Below, piece by piece: positions 43,614-55,779 of a stretch of DNA of 64,000 nucleotides. The first letter of the stretch is position 1. Every line of letters starts with the position of its first letter. The stretch lies in contig NC_089186.1 in the NCBI RefSeq assembly GCF_947507565.1, positions 434,001 through 498,000 on the forward strand. Reading direction: 5' to 3'. This DNA is from Oscarella lobularis. Taxonomy: Eukaryota > Porifera > Homoscleromorpha > Homosclerophorida > Oscarellidae. Both the position numbers and the translations under genes were made by a program. The notes beneath the pieces were generated by a model. The model had not been told where the DNA came from and ran no database searches. It saw only the letters and a list, made by a program, of their open reading frames with translations.

Positions 43614-46600
43614 ATGACACCTATGATCACCGCTCTCGTTCTCGCGCTCATGTCGACCGCCGGCTCGGCCTACTTCCTCGGCGATCCCGGCGTTTTCAAT
43701 CAGATGGTCAACAAGTACGGCAACGGCATGGGCACAATGAACGAAACCGCTATCAGCATCTACATGATGGGCAACGATCTCGTTGGCAAGGTGACGCCGC
43801 CGAACGTCTTTCGCGTGCTCGACTTTCTCAAACTCATGCTACCGTCCGTCGCCGCGACGCTCGGCATCGACGAGGCGAATCTCGACAATCCGTTCAATTT
43901 TCCCGTCGACAATTTCACGCTCAACATGGCCGAAAACTATTGGTGCATCGGCACGCAGGAGCTACCCTCGATGCCACTTATATCCGATTTCATGACGTTG
44001 TCTGACGTCACGGTGCTCGTTTGTTTGCAGCTCAGTCCCGACGCGACGTCGCTGTCCGATCGGATACAAGTGACTGAGTTCGCGATAGCCGGCGTCTGGC
44101 AAATGGGAAGCATCGGTCTCGAATTCAAATTCAGTAAAGTCGGCTCGACGTACTATTTTCGCGGCGCGCCCACAACCGGTCTACCGGTCGGCACGTTTAT
44201 CGAGTATCTAGGTGCTCAACTACTTCCGGACGAATTCGCTACGCCTCTCCGGAATTCCGGACTCGATAAGTTTAGCATAGAGAAAGCGCGTTTCATTGGC
44301 GTCTACGATAGCGACGGTTTCGCTATCGGACTCTCCGGCAATCCGACTATACAGGGATGGGGCAGCTTTCGATGTCATCTCATTATAACGCGCTACATCC
44401 AGAGGGAAAGGGCAAGAAAGGGCTTTGCGGTGACGATCGCCGTTAACTTTCCCGATTTCTCGCTCGCAAATCTCGTTCAAAAATTATCCGGCTACGACAT
44501 CAGCGACGTTCCCTTCCTGGGAACGCTCACTATACCGGAAACGGGCGTCATTATCTCGACACGAGACTTGATACCGAACTTTCTACCCGAAGTCCTGGAC
44601 GGGATCCTGGCCCAAGCGAGGCCAATCTACAAGGGACTCACGTTTGTATGTGCACTGCCTATTATACCCAATCAAGAACCCGTTATATTCGTTATTCACA
44701 TCGGCTCCGGCGGACTCAAACTGACCATCGCGGATCCCGGTCGAGCGCTTACCCTGGGTAACATTCTCAGCGCTATCATTCCGGATTTCTCGGTCAACGA
44801 ACTCACCGACGTTCCGCCTGGAATATCGGACCTTCTTCAAACTCTACTTAACATTCAACTGTTCGGCTTTTCGATATCGACGAAGCCCAAGTGCATAGCC
44901 GTCGAATTCAAAATTAATCAAGCGGTCGAAGTCGTACCGGGATTCGCGCGTATTATCGATCCGTCGCTCTACATCAACGCGACGTTCTCCAAACCGCGTA
45001 CTATAGTGATCAAGGCGGGCGGATTTTGGGAATTCGGCTCGGCTGCGTTTCCAATAGCAATCGAACCGGCTCCTTTACCCCCCAGACTGCCCGGGCAAAA
45101 TAACGTTCTGCGCAAAGCGAAAGGCTTTATCCTAACCGGACAAGGAGACGAAATAAGTGTTCAAAGCGTCATTAAAAAATTCGACGCCGATTTTCTACCA
45201 GAAGAACTTCAGTCCGTACTCGAAGCGGCAGCGATGTTGGACATCGCTATAGTAAGTCCAACATTTAGGATTCCAATAGGCACGGGCGCAACAGGCTTCC
45301 AATGCCAATTTTCCGGTAAACCGAGAATCAACGGCTGGTCGGAAATGACTCTCAACGCCGTCGTAAGCAGGACGACGGGAAAGGCGGCTCTCGCTGTCGG
45401 CTTCGAGTTCGCCAATACGGGAATCGCCGATCTTATACAGAAATTAACTGGCGTCAACGTCAAAGCGCTGAGTCTTCTCGATCGATCGATGAAAGTTGCT
45501 TTTATGATATCGTCGCGTACGATGGACAACGTCGTGCTCGAAGGCGAAGCCCTAAGCAAAATTCCTCTCCGACGCGGTCTTTCGATCGTCGCCGTTTTTA
45601 CGTTTCCTAGCGACTGTTTAGGAGACTCGTTCTGCGAGTTCGCCAAAGGAGCGCTCGGCAGCAGCGCGAGTTTGCAAATCGCTGCGACTATTACGTCCCT
45701 ACGTCAGTTCAGCTTCTCGGCCGGCGTAAACAACATCCAATTGGGCTCCGGTCTCATTCTCAGCGAAGCGGCACTCGAGTTTGCCATAGGCGTGGAAACC
45801 TACGTTGGTATACGCGCAACGCTAGCGCTCAGCAACCCGCCGCTCTCGTTCACCGGATGGGTTCGAGCGGGCATTCAGGGCCTCGAACTCGGCATGACGA
45901 TGAACGGCATATGGAAACGAGCCTTCGGCATCGATTTTCTCGCTTTCGGCAACGGCATCATATCGATCACACTCAAGCCTGGAATCCCGGTGCCCGGCAT
46001 CGAATTGGGCGGCGAAGTGCGCGTGGGAAAACTAGACAGCGGACGCGAAATCATCGCAAAGGTCTATCTCGGAATCGATCCCACAATGCCTCGTCGTAAT
46101 TATTTCTACGGATCGATCACAAAACTGACGATCGCTTCCGTACTCGAAGCGTTTGACATCGATTTGACTCTACCGCAGTGTCTAGCTAACAGCGGTCTTC
46201 CCAATGGACTTGAAGTCTCGTTTGCCTTAGAAGCGCGAGAGCTCGTTCCTTCAGGCATCGTCATACCGCAAGGATTCGTTCTAAATGGCACGATCGACAT
46301 ACTCGGCTGGCGACTAAAGGCCTATATCAACGTAGGCCTTCCTCGTGGCATCAAAGTCGACATTCGCATGGATCCTCTTAATATAGGAAATGGCGTTTTG
46401 AAACTGTACAAATCGAGAACCGAATCGTGGGCCGGTCCACTTCTCGTCGCCGACGTCACCGCTTCGCCGCCGAAAGTCAACGTCACGGCGGCGGGTTACG
46501 TGAGTTTGTTCTTCGGATTAGTCGAAGCGGAGATATTTCTCCAAATAACGAACACGTATTTCATCTTCTATGTACGAAGGAGATTCTTTCTCTTCGACGC

Positions 46601-48701
46601 CCTGTTGAGGATCTACGCCCCGTACGGATCCCTACAGGAGGCGTCGTTTCAAGTCTACGGACTCCTATCGACCGAATGGTTGGCTGAACTCGAGAGAAAA
46701 GTCTGCGATGCAATAGACGGCGCAGCGAAGTCGGCGACGGACGCAATAGATCGGGAGCAGAGAAAAGTCGACCAGGTCAATTCGAAATTCTCCGCGGCTG
46801 TGTCGGATCTTCAAGGAAAACAACGCAACGTCAACAATCTCTGTCGACTTCGATCTTGCTCCAAACGTAAGATAAGATAACGAGCGATTGTCATGACGAC
46901 TAATTAATAATTTTCGAATATCATTTTTTCTTAGTTTGCATGGGATGTCCGTCGTGGAATTCGTGCTGTAAGCGTTGGTGGGGAAAATGCATCGGCTGTC
47001 CCGGGTGGAACAGTTGCTGCTGGCGCGCTCCCGACGTCGTGTGCGAGGCGTACAACGTCGGTTGCAAGGCACTGCGCGGCGTTGCCTACGCCGCCCTATG
47101 GCTCGCGGAGAAAGTCGTCGATAACAGTCGATGGACACTCGATGTGGCCAAGGGAGTATTGGAAGGGGTCAAGCAGACTGTGCGCGCTGGCGCCGAAGCG
47201 GCGAAGTTCGTCGTTCGGCTCGGTCTCGGCGGGATCATAAACATTAAGAAGATCGAATTCGACGTCAAAATTGGACTCGTCGAATCTGGACACTTTTCCG
47301 GAACGATCGTCGTTTCGTTCCTGCGAAAAACTGACGTCACGATGAGTTTTACCCTTCGATTCAAAAGCGTACAAAGTATGGCTTCGGATTTGGCCGACGC
47401 GATTTTTCCCGGCATTACGGGACGACGTAAGCGAGAGGTCGAAGAGACTCTTCGTCGGCACATGCCCGATTACAGTCGTCGACACTATATGCCCGAAATG
47501 TACGTCTATAAACCGGGCTCGGCAACCGAATACCGTCCCAAACGTGAATATCCGGAACCGATCTACGAAAAAACTGTATTCGTTGTGAGAAAGCGAGCGT
47601 TGACTGACGAGCTGAAAGCTGAGAAGAAGACCGTTGAATCGAATCTGGTTGAAATGCATAACCGTGTTCGGCAGTTTGCTCGTCCGTCCGGCAGTGCAAC
47701 GGTAGCTCCGGGAAGTTCGAATCAAGCAAAACTTCTACGTCTCGATCAATTGAAGCAGACACTCGGTAATTCAATCAAGTAATTAATAAAAAAATATTTT
47801 TGAGTTGTAATCGTTTCTTTCTGCTGTATAGACACTCCTGCGGAGAAATGCGATCATTTCGCTGCGATCAAAGAATTCATCCTTGAAGTACCTCTCGCTA
47901 TGGAGGCTGTCTACGGAGAGTGGAAAAAGACCATTGGCAATTACACTAACGAAGTCAAAGCTCTTAGTGAGGGCTATGCGAACGTAAGTAGGCAAGAAGC
48001 CGAAGCAGCAGCAACGGTTGCAAAGGCAAAGCAAGAATTCCGCGATTTCGAAGCAGCAGAACGAAATCAATCAGATCTCGTTGAAGAGGCAAAAAATTTG
48101 CCCAACGTGACAGCTTCGCCAGCTTTTCTTACGGCGGCAGACACGGTAACGTTTAGCAATAACATGACGGAAGAACTCATTAACAAGGATTTGGTCGTCG
48201 AAGTGGGCAATGGTAGAAAACATAGGCAATAGTGTACAAACTCACTCGTTTCATTTCTAAGGCTATTCGGAGTGGAATCGAACGTTCAAGGACGAAGTGG
48301 TCTCAGAGAACATTCAAACAATTAAGGCCATTGTACAGGCATATGGCGACGACGTGACAAAGGAGACGGGCTTGACGCTCGCTGATTATCTCAACGAAGT
48401 CTTTAAGGCTCTTAAAGCTCCGTACGAAACTATTTCGCCTGGCGATCCTCACTTCGATTCGGCTGTCAATCTACTTGAAAGCTTGGGGGTGATCAAACAG
48501 GTAAATTTTTATCCGCGTTTAGTTTGTCACTATCTCTAAGGAGTTTTCTCGTTTGATCAGAATTTGGACACTCTTATTCACGAGACGATTTTTAAAGCGA
48601 AAGAAATATCGGACACCCTACTCGCTGAACTGAAGGAAATTGCGCAGATTAAAATCTTCTGCACGGGAAGTCCAAGCGCAAGTGCGAAGACCTCTGGCTA
48701 A
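43614..48701 (+). CDS. Large secreted repeat protein L-C, 5 exons, about 1614 aa
   Basis: Exons: 43614-46866, 46935-47765, 47832-48212, 48262-48500 and 48561-48701. The start is placed at the ATG of the signal peptide (MTPMITALVLALMSTAGSAY), matching L-B. The open frame extends upstream to 43551, but that part is the conserved TATTATAAGAC promoter element and not coding. After the signal come the long beta-type repeats, a coiled coil (about 1035-1080), the Cys/Trp modules GCPSWNSCC and GCPGWNSCC, the furin-like site TGRRKRE (about 1245), a proline/tyrosine stretch (YMPEMYVYKPGS) and a helical tail ending CTGSPSASAKTSG. The final two exons are partner-conserved in all copies. Function unknown; probably extracellular and proteolytically processed. 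Confidence 0.87.
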
Positions 48702-50082
48702 AGCTAATTAGTTGTCTCTCCGTCTTCTCTGTGTCTCACTTCCTCAAGTAAAAATCTGCAAGTTTTTTTCTAATGTGCTCTCTTGTCTTGTTGAGTAAAT
48801 GTTCTTATGGTTTGTAGCAAGCAAAGCATGACGTCACCTAAAGCAAGCCCTTTCTTACTGCAATAGATTAAGCAGTGCATTTGGTCGCTTTGCAAAGACC
48901 GTCTGCATGGTTGAAAATCTTAGTCAAATGATAGACGAACGGTTTTACATGAGGTTAAATTTGCTTCGGGTGATACGAAATATCTGCAGTAGTGATCAGT
49001 GGCAAAACCGTCTTCTCTTTCCGAAAGCACATTAGGTATGAACGCGTCGCTAAGAACTAGACAGCTGTACATTGGATCCAATAATTTACCTGCTAGTTAG
49101 AACTAGATTACCTCACAATCCATTGACCTAAAATATGCATCTATTCAAAATTACCTGAGTAATCCATTGATATGGTCTAACCGGGGGTGGCGGCTGTCAG
49201 CTAAGCACGTTCAGGGACAAAGGAGCTACAAACCTACTAAACCTCTAACCGCCCTACCTACTGACAGCCGCCCTATACCCTAATGCAAAGGGAAAAGACC
49301 CGTGCACACTAACATAGTCGGCCTGTGATGCAAACAGAGTACGAATCATCTCTACGTAACGAATGCGTGTCGTCCCCGCTACCCTCCCTGAAACACACAC
49401 AAAGGAAGCCTCATACACTGCCATGACACCAGCTATCACTCCTGAACCCCAACTGGCCCTCGATTACTAGTGTTTAGATTCGTTTGGAAATCGTTCTATG
49501 CTCAGGAGCGTGAGCAGTGGCACGCCAGGCAATCTGCGACGTGTGTGTAGCAGAGAGAGCCCTGCCCCCTGAGTGCATGCCTACTCCACGGGGGCCCCAA
49601 AGGGAACCTTGGAACAATTCATTGATCTTCGTCTACCACTGGAAGACTGCGTCGGAAAATCCGACATTTTTCCAGCGAGAGGCTTCGGCGATGCCGTGCC
49701 GTTCGGAGGTTTGGTGAAAAGTAGAGACGCTTGACTTCGAAGCGAGCTTCTTTGTCACTGTGAGAACAGGTGAATTCGTTTAGGAAACGTACATATATAG
49801 ATATAGACATACTAGCTGAGGCGCGGTGAACGCGAGCAATTACTCTAGAGCACGGAAGCGAACGAGGATGAGAAAGGGGGCCCAGCGGTAAAAAGAGAAC
49901 GCTAATGCCGACGAATTGTACTAAATGGAGACACAAATGGCATGCGAGGACACGCGAGTGCGTGCGACTCTAGATTGCTTACCAGCGAGTGGATTGCGGT
50001 CTGCAGATAGAAGAAGAGTCTTCTCCGGGAGATCGCGTATGTGTCACGTGGGACCACTGCTCCGGGAAACTGGTCCTTTTTG
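48702..50082. other. 3' flank of L-C and duplication junction
   Basis: No gene is supported. 48702-49085 matches the 3' flank of L-D (60862-61210). 49085-50070 is block R. At about 50070-50083 block R is joined directly to the middle of claudin exon 1, which marks the tandem-duplication breakpoint. Confidence 0.6.
49085..50070 (+). repeat. Block R, copy 2
   Basis: Same orientation as 61210-62245 and inverted relative to 3960-4930. It is largely collinear with copy 3, including the GCTCAGGAGCGTGAGCAGTG segment and the conserved GGCATGCGAG...CACGCGAGTGCGTGCGACTC stretch near its end. Confidence 0.7.
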
Positions 50083-50652
50083 ATCGCTGTCGCGAAGACA
50101 TTGATCTGAACTCCGCTTCATAAGCGTCTTTTCAATTGGCGTCGGCCTTAGTGTCGTCAGTCTCATGACGCCGCACTGGTACGTTTACCGTCGTCGCGGA
50201 TGGCTCACACGGTCTTTGGACGTGGTGTTACGACGGCATATGTCACAAAATCAAAGACAGTGACCTTCCCCTTAATTAAAGGTAGGTGCGGAAAAATCAA
50301 GTTCATTTAATTCCTTTCTCTCGTGCAGGTTGCTTTTATGCCACGCGTTTCTTTGCCGTTGCATCCGTCGCTCTGTCGCTGGTCGTCTTTTTTCTGCTCT
50401 CTGTGAAAATGCCAACCCGACGTGACAATGCTCAAGAAGTGTTAGAATCGTGCTGGCACTCGCCTTTATACAGCTATTTTCTACGCAATCGCATTGACTA
50501 TCTTCGCGGTTGCAAAGGAAACGCACGACCAACCCGTGAACTCGACATACGGCTACTCCTTCTACGACGGCTGGGCTGCCGTTGTTTACTTCGTAATCAT
50601 GGCTGTTTCTTTTTACGTCACGCACCGCTCAGACTACGAGAGGCTAGCCTGA
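50083..50652 (+). pseudogene. Claudin-like pseudogene, 5'-truncated duplicate
   Basis: It starts abruptly at the codons for CRED within exon 1 of the claudin-like gene, so the ATG is lost. A deletion after LNSA, a further deletion after HWY and the loss of six codons of the DGSDGSDG segment break the frame of exon 1. A segment of about 85 bp spanning the second intron and exon-3 start is missing. The TM3-TM4 part is still open to the stop at 50650-50652, with a few substitutions. Confidence 0.85.
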
Positions 50653-51619
50653 TGAGACGGATAGCTGTTTCTTTGCTTATGCTTATTAAAGTCCACGGTT
50701 GAGTATACGTGTCTATACTTGTAGACCCCCAATAAACCAGAGCCGCGAATCAATGCAGAACGATCCCTTTGGTGTTAACACGCTCTCTTTAATAATTGGT
50801 GTTATATCCCAGCATTCATCTTTCTGCGACTCGGAAAGGTGAACTTTCGGCTGAATTCTTTGGATGGAGTGCGTACGATAGAGGAGAGCGTTGCTCAACG
50901 CACACTCGCTCGCACTCCGTTCTCAAACGCCGTGCAAGTCGAGTATAAAAACGTTGACCACGCCTACACATTCATTTCTCGTTTCTTTTGTTTTCGTATC
51001 CTTTTTGTTGCAAAGAAGTCCGCTCGCTTCCCATGCAGATCCGGAGGGTCTTCCTTTTTGCAAGAACCTAACGATCGAGGTACTAATGCATAACGCTGCA
51101 ACTTTCCTGTCGTCTTATTCCTCGTCGCGGTGCATATAGTCTATTTGGGAGAAGAAAACGTTTCACGTCTACTTGCTGGCTTTGCTTCCATACTTGCTTC
51201 CATACTGAGAGCTCACTTGTCCGGGAGATTAGAAATGTGTCACGTGGAACTACGAGAAAGGAGCCCTTGGCCGGTCAAAGAAGCGCACAAGACGACGTTT
51301 TGGGTAATAGGGCGTGAAATATCGACACGCAGCAGTGGAATCATTCGCGGTAAGTCGGCTATAGACGATCGTGACCTCTAACCTGGCCCGGAAACAATCC
51401 CTCGCCGTACTAGGACGCTTTAGAGGCAAGTAGCAGTATCTTATCGAGCAGTGGGTGTTCATTAGATTAGTAAATTCTTGGTCACATCTCTTTTCTGCTT
51501 GAGGAGACATGATAGTAGTATTTCTTCAACATCAAAACACATTGATATTTTGACAGCTACATTACATCAAACGTGAAACAAAACAATGAATTCTTGGACA
51601 ATAATGACTCGTGCCTTTA
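50653..51619. other. Spacer between claudin pseudogene and E-3
   Basis: It matches 38114-39320 in the first unit. No gene is supported. A TATAAAAACG at 50943 has no counterpart TATA in the first unit (ATGAAAACG there), so it is probably chance. Confidence 0.5.
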
Positions 51620-52176
51620 CTAAGGTACAAAGAACTTCATGTAAACGGGAAAGTGATCCGACACGCTGTTCCAAACTGCAAACGCCTTCATGCGAACCTT
51701 CGTTTTGACGGTCGGCACGACACTGTTTTTCTCCAGGGCGTCTTCAAACAGGTAATTTTCACTCCGAACGTCCCTGGGAGTACATAGAAGTTCCGGGTTG
51801 TAGATCTTACATCCGGTGATGCCCGGTCCCTCTTTTTCGTTTACCGGCCACACGTAGTCCAACACTGTGAACTCGTCCAATTTCGTAAAAAACCAGTTAC
51901 TGTTTGCGTTATGTTTACATCTTAGACGGAGAGTAGAGTTTTATTTAAATAATTTTGCCATGATCTTACTTTTCTTTGAGTGTGGTAAACTCATAGTTGA
52001 AATCGCCGACCATATAGGCGCTACGCCTCTTGTCATCTGCAACGTAGTTGTTGACTGTTTTGCGGTATGCCTCTCCGGCCTTGGCATTTGCGTCGGCGCC
52101 CTTGACGTGAACGCTTATGAGAGTCATCAAGTATTCATTCTACGATGAAGTATTTCACCCGTTATGATATAGTACG

Positions 52177-52217
<41 letters not shown>

Positions 52218-54696
52218 CGAGAGCCTTACGGATCCCTTGTCGTTCTTCAAGTAAAATTCGCACTTGAAGGCGGAGCGAGCTTCATCTCGGAAGCTCCTCA
52301 TGCTAATGTCTTCGCAATTGTTCGCGAGAATTTTATCGTCGACAGCGAATCCAAGTTCGGGAGTATTCGCCGACCAGTACCACCTTTTATTCATTATCAG
52401 TGTTTTTGTACGCTTGGCGTTGGAATCCACGTCTTCGGCGTTCTCTTTTCTACTAACCGGTTTCAATTCTTGCACGGCGACGATATTAAATTCATTAAGT
52501 AGTGTCGTGAAATGATTCGCTCTCTTTATCTCTTTTCTTTTCGAGAAATCTCTCACATCTTCGTCGCTCATTGGATCGATAGTCGGATCGAAGGTTATCA
52601 AATTCCATGTGGCGACTTTGTACTCAGTACCACTCATCGTGTGTGTAAACATCACCGGCAAGTGGTCGCTTAGGTCTCGAGTTCGATCTAAATTGGGCCT
52701 GTACCGTCGGTACGAATGCGGATGGCAGGCAACCATTTCTTCATAGAAATATTTTTGGCGATCGAACTGATTTTCAATTGGATAACTGTGATACGCCGGG
52801 GGACACGATGATGGCTTCGTTGAAACTCTTGGAAGTTTCAATGGGATTGTTATTTCTTTATCCCTAGGCGGAGCCTCTTTGCCTTTAAGCCCGTTTAGAT
52901 TTGTGCCCGCTGTTGCGGCGGCGCTAGCCGTTAGCTCCGGATAATAGGTGAACATTAGGCGAGTGGTTTTGCTTATGGCAAATCGATCGAAGTGTGATTC
53001 TTTTTTTGTTTCGCGATATGTCGTTGGTCCCGGATCAGGAAAGTGCATGCTCTTCCTATATATAGTAACTCGATCGGTCTATACATGCATAATGTGTCTT
53101 ATAATTGCGTTACTTACAGGATTTCCATTGTCTTTTCCGTATCGTGAAACGCATTTTCTGCGTCTGGCTTTAACGTACCAGCTCCTGTGTTAAAGTCTCC
53201 AGCAATTATAACGCCCGACACCTTCGTTGCGGCGATATTGTCCTCAATTTCTTCCAGTTCTTCGTATCGATCAGAGGCGCGCTCGTTGGTGAGATGAACG
53301 TTAACAATTGTGAACTTTTTTCTAGGGTTGTCTTCGTTTTTGTTCTGCAAAAAATAAAGATCTTTAGAATATTTCGAACGCAAAATCGTCTCTGTCGTCA
53401 TCCCTTTCTATATATAGACTTACCTGGAAGGAGCATTTCACACTTCTTATTGGACGAATCGTCTCGCACGAATCGACGATCGAAAATTGCTCCGAATTAT
53501 ACACAAAAGCGAATTGATCGATCGCCTCGACTTTTCGATTGGGCATTTTTTCAATAATATCTTTAAAGGCTCTATTCTGGTGAAGATTCGATCCGGTCTC
53601 TTGCAGAGCTAATATGTCCGCCCTCTCAATGATGTTGCCCATCGTTTCCTTTTGTTGAGCAGAATACGCGCGCGTTAACTTCATCACTCCCTTCATATTA
53701 AACGACCCAACTGTCCAAAGATATTATTACACCAAATAACGTTCAAAGAAAAAAGAACCTACTTTTTGTTTCGCTCGGCATAAACTCGTGAAATTTGAAG
53801 GTATTGTCTAGTTTTCGGGCTTCTGCTAGAATAGTTTTGACGCTTTCTTCGGTAAATCGTCTACCGCAGACGTAGGGTTCGCTGCAGTCGGGTTTGTCTG
53901 GTGTGTCCTTAGTCAACGGATAGTCGCCCGGCTTGTTCATTTCCCAGCAGAACTTGCCCGAGTTCCTGAGCGACACGAGTCCGGTGATGCTGACGATACG
54001 AATACTCGCCGTTTTCGTGAACGTGAAGAAGGCCGAACCCGGTAGCACCGTCGTGCCGTCGCAGACGTTCGTTTTTTTGCAAAGCAGAGCGATAAGCTTG
54101 TCTTTTAGAGTAAAGTAACAGTCTCGAAGAGCACCTTTAATGCCTGAGATGTAATCGTTCGTGTCGTGAGCGAGCCATGACGATAGATAGACTTTTCGTT
54201 CGCGTACGAACTCCTCTCTCACTCCGTATTGATGATTATTCGAGTTGGTTCCCGTAAACCAGGACACGAAAGGATAACTATGCGGTGGCTTAGTCGGTGC
54301 CTTTGGAAGATGTATGAGATCATAGTCCCCCGCCTGGTGGAAAGCCTTTTCGTCAAAGAAAATCTTTTCATTCATAAACCTGAAATACATTAACGTTGTG
54401 TCGAAATCGTCAGGTCGACAGTCATTTGTCGTCAGTACGACTCGCGATGAGAGGAGAACACCCTCGCATACAATCTTAGGCTCTATCTTTGGCTTCTTCG
54501 GCGCCTTCGATGTTGCTTTCTTCTTGTGAAGAATGAGTCCAAACGCTTGATAGGCAACGTCTTTGTTCGCATCAAGAACCTTACTAGTCACTTCTGTGGG
54601 AACTGACAAGACGAACGATCTACGACTGATGTTGTGGCATTCGACCGGCGGCGAGACGGCGAAAAATACGAGCAGCAGGACGGCGGCGAAAAGCAT
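51620..54696 (-). CDS. Secreted trypsin-like (inactive) plus double EEP-domain protein E-3, about 914 aa
   Basis: Exons (minus): 54696-53763, 53710-53424, 53344-53118, 53055-52230, 52139-51970 and 51920-51620. A signal peptide (MLFAAVLLLVFFAVSPPVEC) and a trypsin-like domain with CEGVLLSSRVVLTTNDC (catalytic His absent) are followed by two EEP domains: GSFNMKG, LALQE, VHLTN, AGDFNTG, SDHLPV, then ATWNL, VAVQELK, SVHV, VGDFNY, SDHFPV. Both catalytic sets look intact. Intron 4 (52229-52140) carries a TA microsatellite where E-2 carries the nad6 insertion. It is head-to-head with L-D. Exon 4 is exactly as long as in E-1 (826 nt). Confidence 0.87.
52184..52216. repeat. (TA)n microsatellite in intron 4 of E-3
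   Basis: About 16 TA dinucleotides in a row, inside the intron; not present at the matching place in E-2 or E-1. Confidence 0.95.
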
Positions 54697-55779
54697 CTTC
54701 AGCGGGCGAAGCTCGCAAAGCCGACTGGCGATGGAACGCCGATACTTCCAGCTTTTACGCCCCTTCTTCTTTGAAGAGAAAACAGACGTTTAGATCATTA
54801 GCAAAGTGGCAAACGATTAGAGTGAAAGAGGCGGAGAGGGGAGGGCCGGATTTCCAGCCTGTTCTCGTGGAGTCCGTAACGCACGGCGAGATTTAAAACC
54901 AGAGTGCATTCGTCCGTCTGATAATTCACAAAGCTAAGGATTGAGCAAATTGGAGAAAGTTTTTAGGTTACCCTTAGACATGTACTCAAAGCGAGTGGCA
55001 AACGATTAGAGTGAAAGAGGCGGAGAGGGGAGGGCCGGATTTCCAGCCTGTTCTCGTGGAGTCCGTAACGCACGGCGAGATTTAAAACCAGAGAGCATTC
55101 GTCCGTCTGATAATTCACAAAGCTAAGGATTGAGCAAATGGAGAAAGTTTTTAGGTTACCCTTAGACATGTACTCAAAGATGACCGGTGACAAAGATAAT
55201 GAGCTGCATGTTTTAGTATCCAAGGCTTCCGCGATAAGACCTACTAAAAGAATAGAAACTTTCTTTCATTTCGCCTTATACATGTAGGCTAGTGCATGCT
55301 CCCACCGTCATCACTCTTACTACAGAAGGCAGAAACATGACGGCCACGCGTATTACGGTAGCGGGACCGGAAAATTCGCTTTTAGTCCACCACAACAAAA
55401 CGGTTCGTTGGGAAAGTATGCAGAACGGACAATTATCTAACTGTTTTCGTGCGATTCCCATCGCTACGCAACGACACCCGCTGTGATTTCCAATATGTCT
55501 TTTTCCAATTTTCTACCTCCAACCGAACTAAAAACGGTCTCCCACAAGGCAAATTGACACCGCCGCTGAAATCGTTTCTAAAAACGGCTTCTACAAACAT
55601 TTTTCGGATCGCGATGTGGTCTCAAAATTGGCGCCAGGCGGCGTTCTGCGGATATTCAAAGTCAATTAGGAACTCTCCGTGTGACCAAAAATCAGATCCA
55701 CCGTAAACCGCAAGAATCGCCCTATTATAAGACGCAGCTGATACGCCACTTTTTTCAGAGCGCGGCCCGCGACGTAAAA
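54697..55779. promoter_or_regulatory. Shared divergent promoter region of E-3 and L-D
   Basis: 1083 bp between the two ATGs, with CCTATTATAAGACGCAGC at 55721-55738 about 45-60 bp before L-D. It is longer than its paralogue mainly because of an internal 189-bp tandem duplication (54805-55182). Confidence 0.6.
54805..55182. repeat. 189-bp tandem duplication in the E-3/L-D promoter
   Basis: Units 54805-54993 and 54994-55182 are almost identical (AGTGGCAAACGATTAGAGTG at each start). The matching region of E-2/L-C (from about 42763) has one copy only. Confidence 0.9.

Larger units (their letters stand above)
37436..50070. repeat. Segmental tandem duplication, unit 1 (about 12.6 kb)
   Basis: The order claudin-like gene, spacer, E-2 (-), L-C (+), block R is repeated as 50083-62245 in the same orientation. 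Homology covers coding regions, most introns and the spacers; for instance 38114-39320 matches 50653-51619. L-C and L-D have identical exon lengths (3253, 831, 381, 239, 141). Confidence 0.8.
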
